Positions 32,663 to 44,686 of a stretch of DNA of 64,000 bases are shown here, in pieces. The notes under the pieces were generated by a model, which was not told the origin of the DNA, did no database searches, and saw nothing but the letters and a program-made list of their open reading frames with translations. The position numbers and the translations under genes are program-made. How positions within the stretch are numbered: position 1 is the first letter of the stretch; each line of letters opens with the position of its first letter. This stretch comes from Ambrosia x helenae. Its lineage: Eukaryota > Streptophyta > Magnoliopsida > Asterales > Asteraceae. The stretch lies in NCBI GenBank assembly GCA_030844895.1, contig CM061227.1:76186575-76250574 (forward strand). Reading direction: 5' to 3'.

Positions 32663-33801
32663 GCACTTGTTTTGGATGAATGACAAATGGCTGAATTCCA
32701 AGGGTGGTGGTGGTGGTGGTGATCTGGAACGATCCACAATTATTGAAGCAAGGGTAATTTGGTCATTGTGCGTTAATGTGGGGACATTTATTTGTCTGTT
32801 TGTTTGGGAACAAACCTAACTAAAGAACAAAAAAATATTTCTAGCAATAATTACAAGGATTTAAAAAATAACGGTTGGTTTTCCCTTAGGGGTTCCCATC
32901 CTGGGGGGAGGTCACAAGTTCAATCCATGCACACCACAAAAAAATTCCCCGTGACGGTTTGAGCTTAGGCAAGGAGGACACCGGTGTGTGGGTAGGGATT
33001 CGAACTTGGGACCAATAAGTTAGGGTTGTATAAGGATTTCCATTGATCTAAACCTTTCAAAAAAAAAAAAAAATAACGGTGGGACCTGGACGAGTTGTTG
33101 ATTGTTTGGGACGGTTTTATCTGGTTGCACTAAGGATAACTTGTTTTTTTATAAAAAAGGCCAAGCAAAAAAAAAAAGAAAAGCAAAAAATCACAACGTT
33201 AAAAGTTGATAGACTAGTCGTGTTGGTGCGTTTCCGTGTAACGAAAAGTATTTCACACATATGAACATAAACACGACCCGTGTTACACGACTTGTTATCA
33301 AAGAAAGAAAGAAAAAGGATTTTCGTTTGCATCTTAATTTAATGGTCAAAATGTAACTTTTTTATTTTTTTTTGTGAAGAAATTATGTTTTAGGAAATAC
33401 CAACTTCCGAAGGCACATTCATATCTTGGCGTAAAAAAAAATACCCAATAGTTTAACTTATTGCATATATTCTTGGAAAAAAAAAGATACACGGGTTAAA
33501 CACCTGAACCCGCAAACACAACCTACCTAAATAAAACTTAAACCCGTGAATTTCGTGTTAGGTTACTGTTATGTCGAAATTCGCACTCTTAGTTTAAAAC
33601 AAAATTATCTATCTTGTGTTTCCCTTCATCTTTGTTTGGAAAAGAAAAAAATCAGTAAAGAATTGAAAGTAGAACTAACATAATTAAGAAAATGGTGAGT
33701 CAGGAGAATCATTCAGGTTTAGAAGGAAGTCGGCATCAGATGCTTTCGAGAAGGCGAGTGGAATTGGAAGTAGGAGCCCTCGTCCTCCTTACGAGCTGTG
33801 A
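31681..33801 (+). CDS. DRM1: dormancy/auxin-associated protein (DRM1/ARP)
   Basis: Three exons: 31681-31795, 32413-32589 and 33704-33801. They have GT-AG introns (AAGG|gtacga, aacag|AATC, TCCG|gtgagt, gtcag|GAGA) and compatible phases, giving 390 coding bases and 129 residues. The N-terminus MSLLNKLWDDTIAGPPPDKG, the centre TRSIMIVKP...SDTPPASPAGSTTPLSPFSG and the C-terminus FRRKSASDAFEK...SRSPRPPYEL are the conserved blocks of the Auxin_repressed family. The family is small and disordered, is induced in dormant or growth-arrested tissue and has no known enzyme activity. An eight-Ala run from a GCA repeat near residues 49-56 is unusual. Intron 2 (1.1 kb) carries a TTA microsatellite and a SINE. 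Exon joins are my reading; the family is clear. Confidence 0.92.
32445..32468 (+). repeat. GCA repeat encoding poly-Ala
   Basis: Eight alanine codons, mostly GCA with one GCG, in exon 2 of the DRM1/ARP gene. Confidence 0.9.
32616..32660. repeat. (TTA)n microsatellite in intron 2
   Basis: About fifteen uninterrupted TTA/ATT units directly after exon 2, likely length-polymorphic. Confidence 0.95.
32876..33073 (+). mobile_element. SINE in intron 2 of DRM1/ARP
   Basis: A ~195-base sequence ends in cctttc followed by an A-tail, with the duplication aaataacggt before (32866-32875) and after (33071-33080). It contains a pol III B-box-like agttcaatcc. It is tRNA-derived in type, non-coding and oriented with the gene. 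The tail start ACCTTTCA matches the LINE 3' end at 37901. Confidence 0.75.
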
Positions 33802-35517
33802 ACTTTGAACGAGATAATCGTATGAGTTTATGTATGTGTGTTTCGCTTTAGTAGGTGATAATATCATATGTATGCATGCTTTAGTACGTTTGTCTCTTGA
33901 GTCGCGACTCCTCCTTAAGTTGACTTTCTTGTAAGATAAGTGTCTTAACATGGTTGATCTTAATGCTTTGTGTTTCTGGTTCCAACAAAAGTTAATTTGT
34001 TTTTTTTTATTTTTATTTTTTATTTCTAGAAACAAGAAAAAGAAAACGATGGAGGTGTTAGTTTATAGGACTGGCCATTTTTTACAGGACGGGAAAGATG
34101 TCAAAAAAATAAAATGAAAATAAATAAGTTATAGGTTGATATATATCTATTTTAGTTGACTGATTCCTCCAACTAAGTGGGTTAATTGTGGGCATGACGG
34201 GTTACATTAAAGGTTGACTTGTCCAACTCAACCATGTCTTTTGTCTGGATTACATTTTACGTTTAGTACGTACTATAGTGTTAGTTTATGTGTCAGCTTT
34301 TGTTATTGACACATGATTAAACTTTAAAGTCACATGCACGTCACATTAGTATAAACTAGGTTTTACGCGTTAAGCGTGCGTTGCGACGGGTTCAAAATGT
34401 ACATGTATCTAAGAGTTTTAATCTACGTTGTATGTCAAAACGTATTCCAAAATCATTTCCTGCAAACAACCGAAGGAAAAATCCAAAAATTTCAAAAATT
34501 AAAACATACAATCTCTCTTACAATTTCCTTTTTCACTCCTCTCTATTATGCACTCCCACTATTTCTTCAGTTGTTTTTTCTTCTTACCAACATCTTCATG
34601 TGTTGGTGTTGCTTCTGCTCTTGTTTTTTCGTTTTACCCTTCTTCCCCTTGTCTTAAAGTGGTGCCACCTTCTATTGCATTGAAAATGTACAATACATGC
34701 CAATATCAATTTAGTCAAACAAAACATTGTATAGTAAAGTCGAGAAACTTATAAAAAAACAATCAAATAGGTCATTACATGGTGCCAAATCAATTAAAAA
34801 CAAGTAGTCAAACCTAACTTATATGTATATAAATGAGGATTACCAGAAGGGCATACAAAGTGATCATTGTTATAGTTGTAAAAAAGGCAAAATAACTTTA
34901 TGCTCTATTCCTCCTGGTATATATAGTTGTAAGAAAGTTTAAAACGCATAAAAAAGAGAAGCAAAATTAGAAAAGCACATGAACATTATACATTACCCTA
35001 CAGGCTACAACGCGTTTAAAAAGGCCACTGACAATTCATTCACATTTTCACCATGTATCAACCCCTATATACAATTTTACAACTCTGTTTGAAAAGTGAA
35101 AATTTTGATTAAAGGTAAAATATCATAGAATCCATTCGTACCTTTGGTCTTGCATGCTTGATGAAATATATCTAGTAAAACTTCTAAAACCATTAAAAGA
35201 ATATTATGTATAATGAAAGGATATGATATATAGTATGACACTTTTGGAATAATGCAATTTCACATTAAATTGTCAAACTATACCGTTCACACAAATGCAC
35301 CTCAAATAATTATGAACAATCTATTTGGAAGTAAATTACATCATGTTAGCAAAACAAACCAGCAAACTTGTGTTCATAAGACAACAAGCCTTTGTCCTTA
35401 CAAACTTTGGATTATTACCAACTCAGAGTAAGTCCAGTGTCCTACATTAGCTTTCAATATCTATAAATATACTACTATATAGTGTATTCTTGATGGGCAA
35501 CAAGGTAATTTAACTTC
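33802..35517. other. 3' flank of DRM1/ARP and intergenic DNA
   Basis: Mostly AT-rich. The first 250 bases probably hold the 3' UTR. A degenerate Helitron-like 3' end (minus strand ...CGCGTAAAACCTAG, then T) lies at 34356-34385. No further gene is supported. Confidence 0.4.
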
Positions 35518-35526
35518 ATTATAGAA

Positions 35527-35603
35527 CCCGGTTCGAATCCCACGTCGGCGGACAATGCTCATGTATAGCCCTGAGCGAGATGCCGTTCAAAAAAAAAAAA
35601 AAA
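35527..35603 (+). mobile_element. 5'-truncated SINE
   Basis: Begins cccggttcgaatcc, an intact pol III B box, continues 50 bases and ends ccgttc plus about 17 A. The duplication attatagaa flanks it (35518-35526 and 35604-35612). The A box is missing, consistent with 5' truncation during target-primed insertion. Confidence 0.75.
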
Positions 35604-35612
35604 ATTATAGAA

Positions 35613-36195
35613 GGACATCATTGTAATTTACATCAAATCATTACTACCTTATTTAATATAAACTTCTAACTAATTAATACTTTATTTAATAAACTTATAA
35701 TTATAATTAAATGAGCTAAATGCATTTTATTTAACAATAATTTTTATACTTATAAATAAAAAAAAGGTAGAGATACATATATAATTAGAACAAAACAAAA
35801 TTAAAGAAATATATAAAAACAAAATAAGTAATAGTATTATGTTATTATATATAACTAAGGAGCAAACAAATAGGGTTAAAGTTATATATTTATAAATATC
35901 ATACCGTTAACATGACACATAAAATTGAAAATATTATATTCTTTAAATTAAAATAACATTATTCATTATATGTAATAAGAGTAAGTTATTTAACATTTTA
36001 TCAAATGCATTATATTTCTTTAAATTAAAATAGCAATATTTAATATGATATGTAATAATATTAAGTTATTTAATTGTTTCTCAAATGTTTAAAAACTATA
36101 ATTTGTTGACTAAATCAAACTATATATTATGCTTCATTTTCTACCGGCGGCCCTAAAAAACATTGTATTACTTATTAGGAATCATCATCCTCATA
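35613..36195. other. very AT-rich non-coding DNA
   Basis: Long A/T stretches with imperfect TA repeats. A motif (ttctttaaattaaaatar...) recurs at 35938 and 36014, a small internal duplication. No gene. Confidence 0.5.
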
Positions 36196-36418
36196 CTCAG
36201 TTAATCCCACATATAGCAAAGCTAAGGTAGGGTCTGAGGAGGGTAAGATGTAGACAGCTTTACCTCTAACCCTACGAGTAGAGAGGCTGCTTCCAGTGAG
36301 CCCCCCGGCTTGATGTGGTTTGGTATCAAGCCTTGGACATAAGGCACAGAACACTTAACAATCGGGACAAACCCGATCGGTGCATGTACCCCTTTGTCTT
36401 TTGGCTATCCACGCCATC
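36196..36418 (+). mobile_element. SINE-like repeat (AU-type)
   Basis: The core gtagggtctgaggagggtaagatgta...gagaggctgcttcc (36229-36295) matches what I know of a widespread angiosperm AU-type SINE/repeat. Ends are not defined; its right part is interrupted by the hAT insertion at 36419. Recognition is from memory, so confidence is limited. Confidence 0.4.
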
Positions 36419-37395
36419 CAGAGCCGGCCCATTAGGCTTAGAAACCTAGGCAATGGCCTAGGGCCTCCAAAATTATAAGGGCCCCAAGTTTTATTTTTTT
36501 ACATGTCCTACATAGCCTAATAAAGGCCCAAAAGAACAATAGGAAATTTTGGACGGTGCCTTCTTTTTTTTTTTTTGAACGGTTATTCTCTTATCTTGAA
36601 TGGAAGGTTCATTAATCCTAGATCCCATTTTCCATTTTCCAGATAAAATTTTCCATTCTCCTTTTATTATGCTATTTTCCATTTTCAAGATGAAATTTCT
36701 AGATCCCATTTTTATGCCACCGTTGACTGACGCTAATTATGTGGAATTGTGGATTAGGGCGAGATTAGGGGATGTGAAGATACCACAGGTTAGTTAAACT
36801 AACGACTAGTTTTTTCAATAATCTTTATAAGTGAGTATATGTTGAGTCTTTGCCAATATCAATTTACCATTGAGACACCTTACAAATCAGTTGCGATTTT
36901 ATTGATTACGATTCATTCATTAAACATGTTGCATCAATTAAAGCTAGAAAGGTTAATTTTATTTAAACCTATAAGATATTTATACAATACTATATTTATA
37001 CAAGGGACATGTAACTTGAAAAAAGATTTTTAACTCCGCTAACTATAAACGTTTTAGTTTATAATTGCCGGTCCAAGGCCGGATAAAGGAGAAGGGTTTT
37101 GTTACTAAATTGTTTGGACAAATATAATTTTGCAACTTAAAAGAGAATATAAGAGAAATAACAAGGTGTAGACCTACTTCTTGTCTTGGTTTTATTTGAC
37201 ATATATGTGAAATTGAGTATGTCTTTTGGTTGGGCAGATTTCTTGTGAAATGCATATAAAGTGAATTAAAAAGATCACAATTCACACCAAAACTAAGATA
37301 ACTACTATTAAAATCAATGTTTTCTTATACCAAATTCAAAAGGGCCCCGACTTTATAGTACGCTTAGGGCCTCCAAAAACGTTGGGCCGGCTCTG
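36419..37395. mobile_element. hAT-like non-autonomous element (977 bp)
   Basis: Ends CAGAGCCGGCCCA and TGGGCCGGCTCTG are perfect 13-bp inverted repeats; the next block (agggcctccaaaa) also recurs near the other end (37366-37380). Flanks are cgccatc (36412-36418) and cgccacc (37396-37402), a 7-8-bp imperfect duplication. It begins CAGAG as hAT/Tip100 elements do. No transposase frame; a minus-strand A-run (36562-36577) may be a SINE tail. Confidence 0.75.
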
Positions 37396-37402
37396 CGCCA
37401 CC

Positions 37403-37886
37403 ACATGATGCATGATTAACTGTCCGTCATTTTTAACGTTATTTTCACGAAATTAGTAAAATAACGTTAAAACTAATGGAACTTTACTTTTGCTCCCCAA
37501 GGGCCACACATATATACATTATATGCGCACACCGTATTACTTATTAGGAACATTATATAAAAAATTAACCTTGCATAGAATATTATAATTTGAAGGTACG
37601 TGAAGAGATGGGTTCTTTGCAATTATTACTGGATATTCATATTGGTTCAAGTTCTCTATTCGTGCTTCCGAATAAATAAACTATTGAGACTAAATGAATA
37701 TTGAAGTTTTTTTTAAAAAAACTTATATTTCAACATCTTTGGCAATAAAATAGAGAAAAAAATTGTGTCAACTGCTTTTTGAGGGGCAATAGAAATGGAA
37801 CTGAAACCAAACAGGTTGAGAAACGACAGAAATCAAGATGCTTCAAAATATGCATTAGTTTATTATAAATTGTTACAATCCCAAAG
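37403..37886. other. AT-rich non-coding DNA
   Basis: Contains the inverted pair gttattttcacgaaattagtaaaataac (37439-37466), a small hairpin. No gene is seen. Confidence 0.4.
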
Positions 37887-37996
37887 AACCATACTCATAT
37901 TTTTTTTTGAAAGGTTAACTTCATTAAAAAAAAAGCCACGAACGGTCCTCAAAATAAGGACCACCGGGCAAACAAACGTTACATCACCACAAGCGG

Positions 37997-38572
37997 CTAC
38001 TTACACCAATCCTTCCAATCTAAAACATTCAATCTAGATCTATTTTTAAACAAAAAATAAGACGTAACTTTTATGCTTTCAAAAATTTCCGGTGCCCTGC
38101 GACGTTTTCCTTGAAAGATCCGGTCGTTGCGTTCCATCCAAATAGACCACATAGTGGTGAAGACTATGCCTCTCAAAATATACTTTGCAGCTTTTGAGAT
38201 CGGTTGTCGGCTAGGAATTAACAAAACATCAGCAATATCAAAGATAATAGAGGGGCTTAACCTGCACCAAGCATCCATTCGACTCCAAACCTCCATGGCA
38301 AACCAACAACCCGTAAACAAATGCAATACCGACTCGGTGTCCACCTCGCAGAGATCACAATGCTGACTAGGAATATTAACACCACGATGAACCAGATTGA
38401 CTTTAGACGGAAGACGATTTAACGCGGCTCTCCAAACCAATATCTTACATTTCAGAGGGACCCAACCTTTCCATTTCATATTCACCCGAGTAGGACTATG
38501 CGGCTCAGCAGCTAACAAAAGAGGACCTTTTTTACAGAGAATTTTTTTGAAGAGTCGGCATTCCAAATCCAA
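37997..38572 (-). pseudogene. LINE ORF2 3' part: zf-RVT zinc finger
   Basis: C-terminal zinc-binding domain of plant LINE polyproteins: VPLKCKILVWRAALNRLPSK, then CDLCEVDTESVLHLFTGCWF with the CxxC...H...C pattern, then IWMERNDRIF. It ends at a stop about 90 bases before the A-tail. The frame differs from the upstream segment; the shift is at about 38540. Confidence 0.9.
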
Positions 38573-39420
38573 GTGTCATTCCCACCCTTCCATTCGACCT
38601 CATAGATGTCTGACATGAGATTGAATAGCTCAGAAATCTCCTCGCTGGAAGTCGGACTCGATCTCCAACCCCACTCTAAGTGTTTGACGTTATTTTCAAC
38701 CGTGACCCTATCCGAAACTGTAGCCCATTTTTTCTTCTCCAATCTAAATAGGTGAGGGTATGTCAAGCGGAGAGGTTCTTCTCTAATCCAAGAATCCATC
38801 CAAAAACTAATGGTAGAGCCGTCCGCTATGGAACCGCTGAAAAAGCTACCAAGGGTTCGACCATTCCATATTGTTTTTTCGCCAATTTTAACGATTTGTT
38901 TCCAACACCCGCTAGCGGAAACCGAACACAGAAGAAAAGACCAAGATCTACTCATCCCATGACAACCAAAAATCACTTTTTTCCACAAACAATTAACCCC
39001 TACTTTAAATCGCCACGCCCATTTAAGGAGAAGTGCATCATTAACGTCTTCCAACTTAGACACCCCTAAACCTCCCAATTTCTTCGGTTTAGTGACGATG
39101 TCCCAAGCCACCCAATTAATTTTCCTTTCCGTACTACAACCCGCCCATAAGAATTTCCTCATAATCGCTTCCATACTCTCTAAAACCGCCTTAGGCGCTT
39201 TATAAAGAGAAAGGTAATAAATGGGAAGATTTTCAAGCACCGCTTTTACTAGAATTAAACGACCACCAATAGATAGGTGCTTCGCCTTCCAACTAGCAAG
39301 CCGGTTGTTGAGCACATCTACGACCACCTTCCAATTTTTTATACGGGTCATCTTAGCTCCTACTTTAACTCCCAAATACACAAACGGAAAATCCCCACGC
39401 CTACACCTCAAGATTTCCAT
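38512..39420 (-). pseudogene. LINE ORF2: RT thumb and connection region
   Basis: Carries FPFVYLGVKVGAKMTR, NRLASWKAKHLSIGGRLILV and KLGGLGVSKLEDVN, typical of the region after the RT palm in plant L1 elements. It is separated from the palm by a frameshift around 39420-39510. Confidence 0.9.
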
Positions 39421-39511
39421 TACACTATCAACCTCACCCTCTTCTGTACCAACCCCAAAAAGATTGGATTTGTGAATGTTTATACGAAGGCCCGAACATA
39501 AATAAAAGATT

Positions 39512-40602
39512 CTAAGAACACGAGCCCATATTTTGAATGTTCTCTCTAGACCACTCCCCCATTATTAACGCGTCATCCGCAAAGAAAAGGTGATTAATAT
39601 TTGTATTGTCACACGAAAAATTAATCCCTTTGATAATTTCCAAATTATTCGCTTTAACAAGCAAACAAGATAGGCATTCCATAACAATAAGAAAAAGAAA
39701 CGGGGAGATTGGGTCACCTTGTCGAAGGCCTTTTCCACTCTTGAATTGAAAAGTAGGAGAACCATTAACGAGCACTGATGCATAAGCCGATTCCAGAATA
39801 CCCTTGATCCATTTACACCAAACCGGCGGAAAACCCATTTGAGACATAATTGACAATAAAAAGCACCAATTCACATTATCATATGCTATTTCAAAATCAA
39901 TTTTCAACAAGAATGCTTTTTTCTTTCTTCTTTTAAGCCATTCCAACACTTCATTTACCACAAGAGGCCCATCCAAAATAAAACGATCGATAAGAAGGCC
40001 GACTGAGTCTCCGAAATTAATTTACCCAACACCTTCTTAAGGCGGTTAGCAAGGATTTTGGAAACAACCTTACTAATCACCCCAATCAGCGTAATGGGTC
40101 TATAATCTTTGAGTCCCATTGGCGATTTAACCTTTGGGATCAAAGTAATAAACGCCGAACCACACCCCTTGTTAATAATGCCCGTCTCATAGAATTCCGT
40201 CATGATCCGAAAAAAATCTTCTTCAAACAACTCCCAAAAATGTTTAATAAACCGAAAATTAAACCCATCAGGGCCTGGAGCTTTTGTAGAGCCGCATTCG
40301 AAAACCGCATCTTTAATCTCCTGTCTCGAAAACATACCAGTCAAGAGCGAAACATCCTGATCATCAAGCTGGCGCAAACCATCACAAGAAATGCTCGGCC
40401 TATGAACCTTTTCCTCTTTAAAATGTGCTCGAAAAAATCTCAAAATTTCTTGTTTAATAACAACCGGCTTTGATATCCATTCACCATTAATTTCCAAGCC
40501 TGGAATAGAATTTCTCGCTTTTCGGCCATTGACAAGACTATGAAAAAAACTAGTATTTTCATCGCCGAGGGAGGCCCATTTCGCCCGTGATTTTTGTCTC
40601 AT
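39512..40602 (-). pseudogene. LINE ORF2: reverse transcriptase palm
   Basis: Two registers joined by a frameshift near 39970. The first has STKAPGPDGFNFRFIKHFWE and YRPITLIGVISKVVSKILAN. The second has GLRQGDPISPFLFLIVME and the catalytic HLFFADDAL (FADD box). These are conserved RT motifs of non-LTR elements, which copy RNA onto a nicked target. Confidence 0.93.
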
Positions 40603-41639
40603 ATCCGGTTTCTAAACATTTCAATTTCTTCTAAACTTTTTTTGCATTCTGTCCAAACCCATAGTTCCTCTTCATCTAGGTTTTTTTGTTCCATCAAAAG
40701 CTCCATTTCTTCCTGTTCTATTTTTAACCGATTAGCATCCTCATTTTCCTTCGAACGAACCTCATGAACCCACGGTTTTAATCTCGCTCGAATGGCAGCC
40801 AACTTGTTAATGAAATTCACATCAGCCGGTCCGTTATCCTCCCAACCAACTAAAGCACTCTTAACAATATCGTGACACCCGGGTCTATCCAACCAAGAAT
40901 CAAACCACCGAAAAGGTTTGGGACCAAAATTAGTATCAATCAAAGATAAGCAAACTGGAGCATGATCAGAATGCTCTCTTTTCAAAGCTCTAACGCAAGC
41001 ATTCGGCCATTTATTAAAGATATTATCGCAGACGAGTACCCTGTCAATTCTACTCAACTTGCACACACCGCACCGATTTGCCATGTAGGTAAATCTCAAA
41101 CCTTTCAGGTCATATTCACGAAGACCCGCCTCGTCAATAAATTCATTGAAGTCTCTAGCACAAGCTGAATCAAAAAGCGAATTTTTTCTTTCCCCCGGGT
41201 CTCTAACAGCATTAAAATCCCTGAAAACAATCCACCACCCTTGACCCCTATGAATCGCCAGATTATTTTATCCCACAGATCCTTTTTCTCCCCATTAACT
41301 TGAAGAGCATAAACGTTTATAACATTCAGCCTAGTCCTGCCGTCCGATAATAGACCAGAAACAAGCAAGAAATTTTTATCTTTCGAAACCATATCTTTCT
41401 TAAAAAAATTTCGGGTCCCACACACTTAGAATACCCCCAGAATTTCCAACAGAGTCCACCTTTTCAAACTCAAAACCCGAACCACCCCAAACTTTTGTAA
41501 CCAGACTACCATCAACCTGACCAGACATAGTCTCTTGAATCCCAATAAACGAAACACCCAAATCTGACTTCAACCTACTAATCCAACTCGGTTTATTCCT
41601 AGTACCCAAACCCCTAACGTTAATAGATAAACAATTCAT
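40599..41639 (-). pseudogene. LINE ORF2: endonuclease domain
   Basis: APE-type endonuclease that nicks the target. Visible parts are NVRGLGTRNK and GIQET near the start, NSGGILSVWD, NVINVYA, then SRIDRVLV and SDHAPV, the C-terminal catalytic Asp/His motif. Register changes occur near 41405 and between 41100 and 41215. The start ATG at 41639 overlaps the ORF1 stop (ATGA). Confidence 0.9.
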
Positions 41640-43443
41640 TTAATACCTGACTGTAAGCCTTCTTCGTTAATCGACTGCGTGATGAGGTCATCTTGCATAT
41701 CTAGGTTAACACCCAACTTGTCTCCCACTGATTTTGTAGCAAGAACTTCATTTTGTTGCAAAGTTTTGACCACCTCACTGTTACCCTCAACATCTGTCGC
41801 ATCATGATGACAATGCTCACCCTCCATACTATCCAATAATTGCTCAAAGGATTGTACAGGACTTGATGAATTCCGTTCAGTATTCACACAACCAGGAGAA
41901 TCACGAACATGTGTACCAATATACTGGGCTACTTTGGGTTCGGGTACCCGATTTTGGGCCAAAGCCTCCTGGGTGTCCATTGGGCCAATAAGAGAAGCAA
42001 GGTCAAACGGATCACCACTAGAAGACTTGGGCCTATTTTTCTTCTTTTGTGGGCCTGATGAATGTCCCGATCCACTGCCAGATCGCTTAAAACGAATAAT
42101 TTTTTTTTTTTTTGAAAAGTTACAAACAAACCCCCTGCTCTTTTTTCTAAGGGCACATGCAGTCCCTTCTCCTAATAATTCTCCTTTCTTCATGGACTTG
42201 CCATTCCTACCTCCTTTGACCACCGGACTTTTCTCAGAATCATTACTACCATTAATGGGAGTTTCCAAACAATTCTCCTCCATATTAATACTTGCCTTAC
42301 TAGCCTCCCCATTGACTGAACTAACTTTTTCCGGCGTGGGAACCGGTGAAGCCATCACGTCCATAGGAATTGTATCGGATTTTGCATCCATCGCCGAACC
42401 TGAGTTACTACACACTTCCACAAAATCCGGCACCCAGTTTCCTTGCTCCTCCATAACCCAAATTCTATACTTCCTGTTATTCCAATTAAGAGTGACCTCT
42501 TCGGAGACCCTAGTACCATCCCCACGTAAGACACCAACGTATTCGAAAGACAAATCCTTATCCTTTTCGGTGATATTTGCTTTATGAACAACTGGACCAA
42601 ACATGCCTCCAATTATATCGAACACTGCATTGGAGCATAGATGCAATGGAACACCCTTAACGTTTAACCAAGCAATCCTCTCAAACCCAAAGGATTGTCC
42701 TTCCCAGATGGACATGGAAGAGAATCGATCTTTCATATGAATTGCCGCTTCATAAACCATTGTAGCCGTCTCCTTATCATCAAAGGACACCAACACCTCC
42801 AATCCACCAAGATACTGGACAAACCCCAAATCAGGACAGATCGTGTTTAAAGTAACATAAATCTCCTTCAACGCATCCACATTCACCATCTTTGCAATAA
42901 TAGCTTTATCATATAAACTAGAGAAAGCCTGGACATTACTATCAATGGTCACCGATCTTCCTACCAGAAGATCTCTGAAAGACTTCGAACCTGAAACGAA
43001 GGAGTCCAAGTTGACTCTGTGATTACCCTCACTCTCTTTTTTATTATCATTATAAGTATCATAAGGTTGTCTCTCACCATTTTTTGTGTATATATTATTA
43101 TCATTATTAGAATTATAATGGTATCTCTCTCTGTGATCATCGATCTCTCCTTCCTCTAAAACGAAACGGGCGATATTAAACCATAGCTTATTATCACCAA
43201 TCCGAATCCCACGAAGGTTACTCAATAAATCAGTACTATGTTTCACGTCTAACATAGAGATAAAACCAAATCGATTGCCGTTCTTATCACGTTTTCTAGC
43301 AATATAAAGATCGAATATCTGACCGAAAGGCCTTACCTGTGTTGCCAAATCATTCCCACTGCAACCTTCTGGTAGATTAGAAACAAACAGTTTAGTAATA
43401 CGACCTTTGATGTTGTCGGAGATCGGGTTTTTCCGCCGCCGGG
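41636..43443 (-). pseudogene. LINE ORF1, RRM-type RNA-binding protein
   Basis: About 600 residues. An RRM lies at about 20-98, with RNP2-like KLFVSNL and RNP1-like NRFGFISM. A conserved middle region (ERIAWLNVKGVPLHLCS) of the plant LINE ORF1 type and a Lys/Ser-rich tail follow. It would bind element RNA in the ribonucleoprotein particle. The frame is open to its TGA, which overlaps the ORF2 ATG. Its natural start is not here: the LTR insertion separates it from the ATG at 47655-47657, and the present open frame begins with five residues from the LTR. Confidence 0.88.
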
Positions 43444-43490
43444 TGTAACAGTGCAAATTTTCCCCAAAATTTTAATACATAAAAAGCCCT

Positions 43491-43525
<35 letters not shown>

Positions 43526-44671
43526 ATTACACCTTTATCATTAATATTATACAAATGTGCCTAAGTCTTTATTTATCCAAACTCACAACTTATATACATA
43601 CATAAATGTATATAAATAATAATAATAATAATATGATTCTAAATTCTTTTTTTTTTTTCACATACAAGATTTTTTTTTTATTTAAATAAAGCCTTGAGTC
43701 AAATAGTCAAAGTCCTAGTCAAAGTCTTAGTCAAATAGTCAATTCATCATAAAACCTTACTTTATGGTGTTGACCAATTTTAATGGCTAATTGAATCCAA
43801 AACTAGTATAAAAACCCACCTATGACCCATTATACTTTGCACCTCTAAATCGATTGTTTCAATCCGATTAAACTTTCCCTCATACCTTTCTTCTATAGTC
43901 TATTACTTCTACAATTGAAGCTTTGATTATAAGCTCTTGTAATTGGCAACTTTGGGGCTACACATATTCTATTTCTCGAGACTTAATACTTTGCTAAGGT
44001 GAGTTTACGTAACCATGTTTATGCGATTCTTTATACTTGCAACAATTATTTAAGCAATTCAACATGCATGTCTAGTAGTAAACTTTATTTCCTCATGAAT
44101 TAGTCAACAGTTTCAACGAGTTTCAACGAGTTTCAACATTACATAATCATTAGCTATGGCCAAGCCGGCGATGCTCAATAATAGATCTATTGGATTGACA
44201 ACCCCACCCGGATACGTGTACCTCCTACATAGGTAACGTGGGTGATTGTTATCGTTCAACATATTACTAAGGTGAACCGTAGATGACGGGATGGACCTAA
44301 ACTAGTCGGAGGTTTGATTATGTCAACATATTATACTATTCATGTAGACTTAAATTTACGATAGACATACGAATTGCTAAACTTTTATACTTAAACTATA
44401 TGCTTAACATGGATTATGTATTCTCACCAACTTCTAGTTGACCCCCCCATTTTTCCAAACTCAACAGGAAATACTGATGCTTGAAGTCTAGAGCTAGCAT
44501 GAGGAGATATTTGAAGTTTTAAGCTTTGTTTGATTATTTGATGTAGACTTTAATGTAATTCAATATTGTAATGTAATAAAGGATTATTTAAACATATGTA
44601 TTATCATGAGCCACTGAACAATCATCAATACGTGACATCCCGATGTTTCCGCCATCGGTTGGGGTGTTACA
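43444..44671 (+). repeat. 5' LTR of non-autonomous element
   Basis: TGTAACAGTGC...GGGGTGTTACA. TATA-like tagtataaaaacc at 43805-43816 and AAGGTGAGTT at 43996-44005. Confidence 0.95.
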
Positions 44672-44674
44672 GAT

Positions 44675-44686
44675 TGGTATCAGAGC
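44675..44686 (+). promoter_or_regulatory. primer-binding site, tRNA-iMet
   Basis: TGGTATCAGAGC, three bases after the 5' LTR. Confidence 0.9.
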
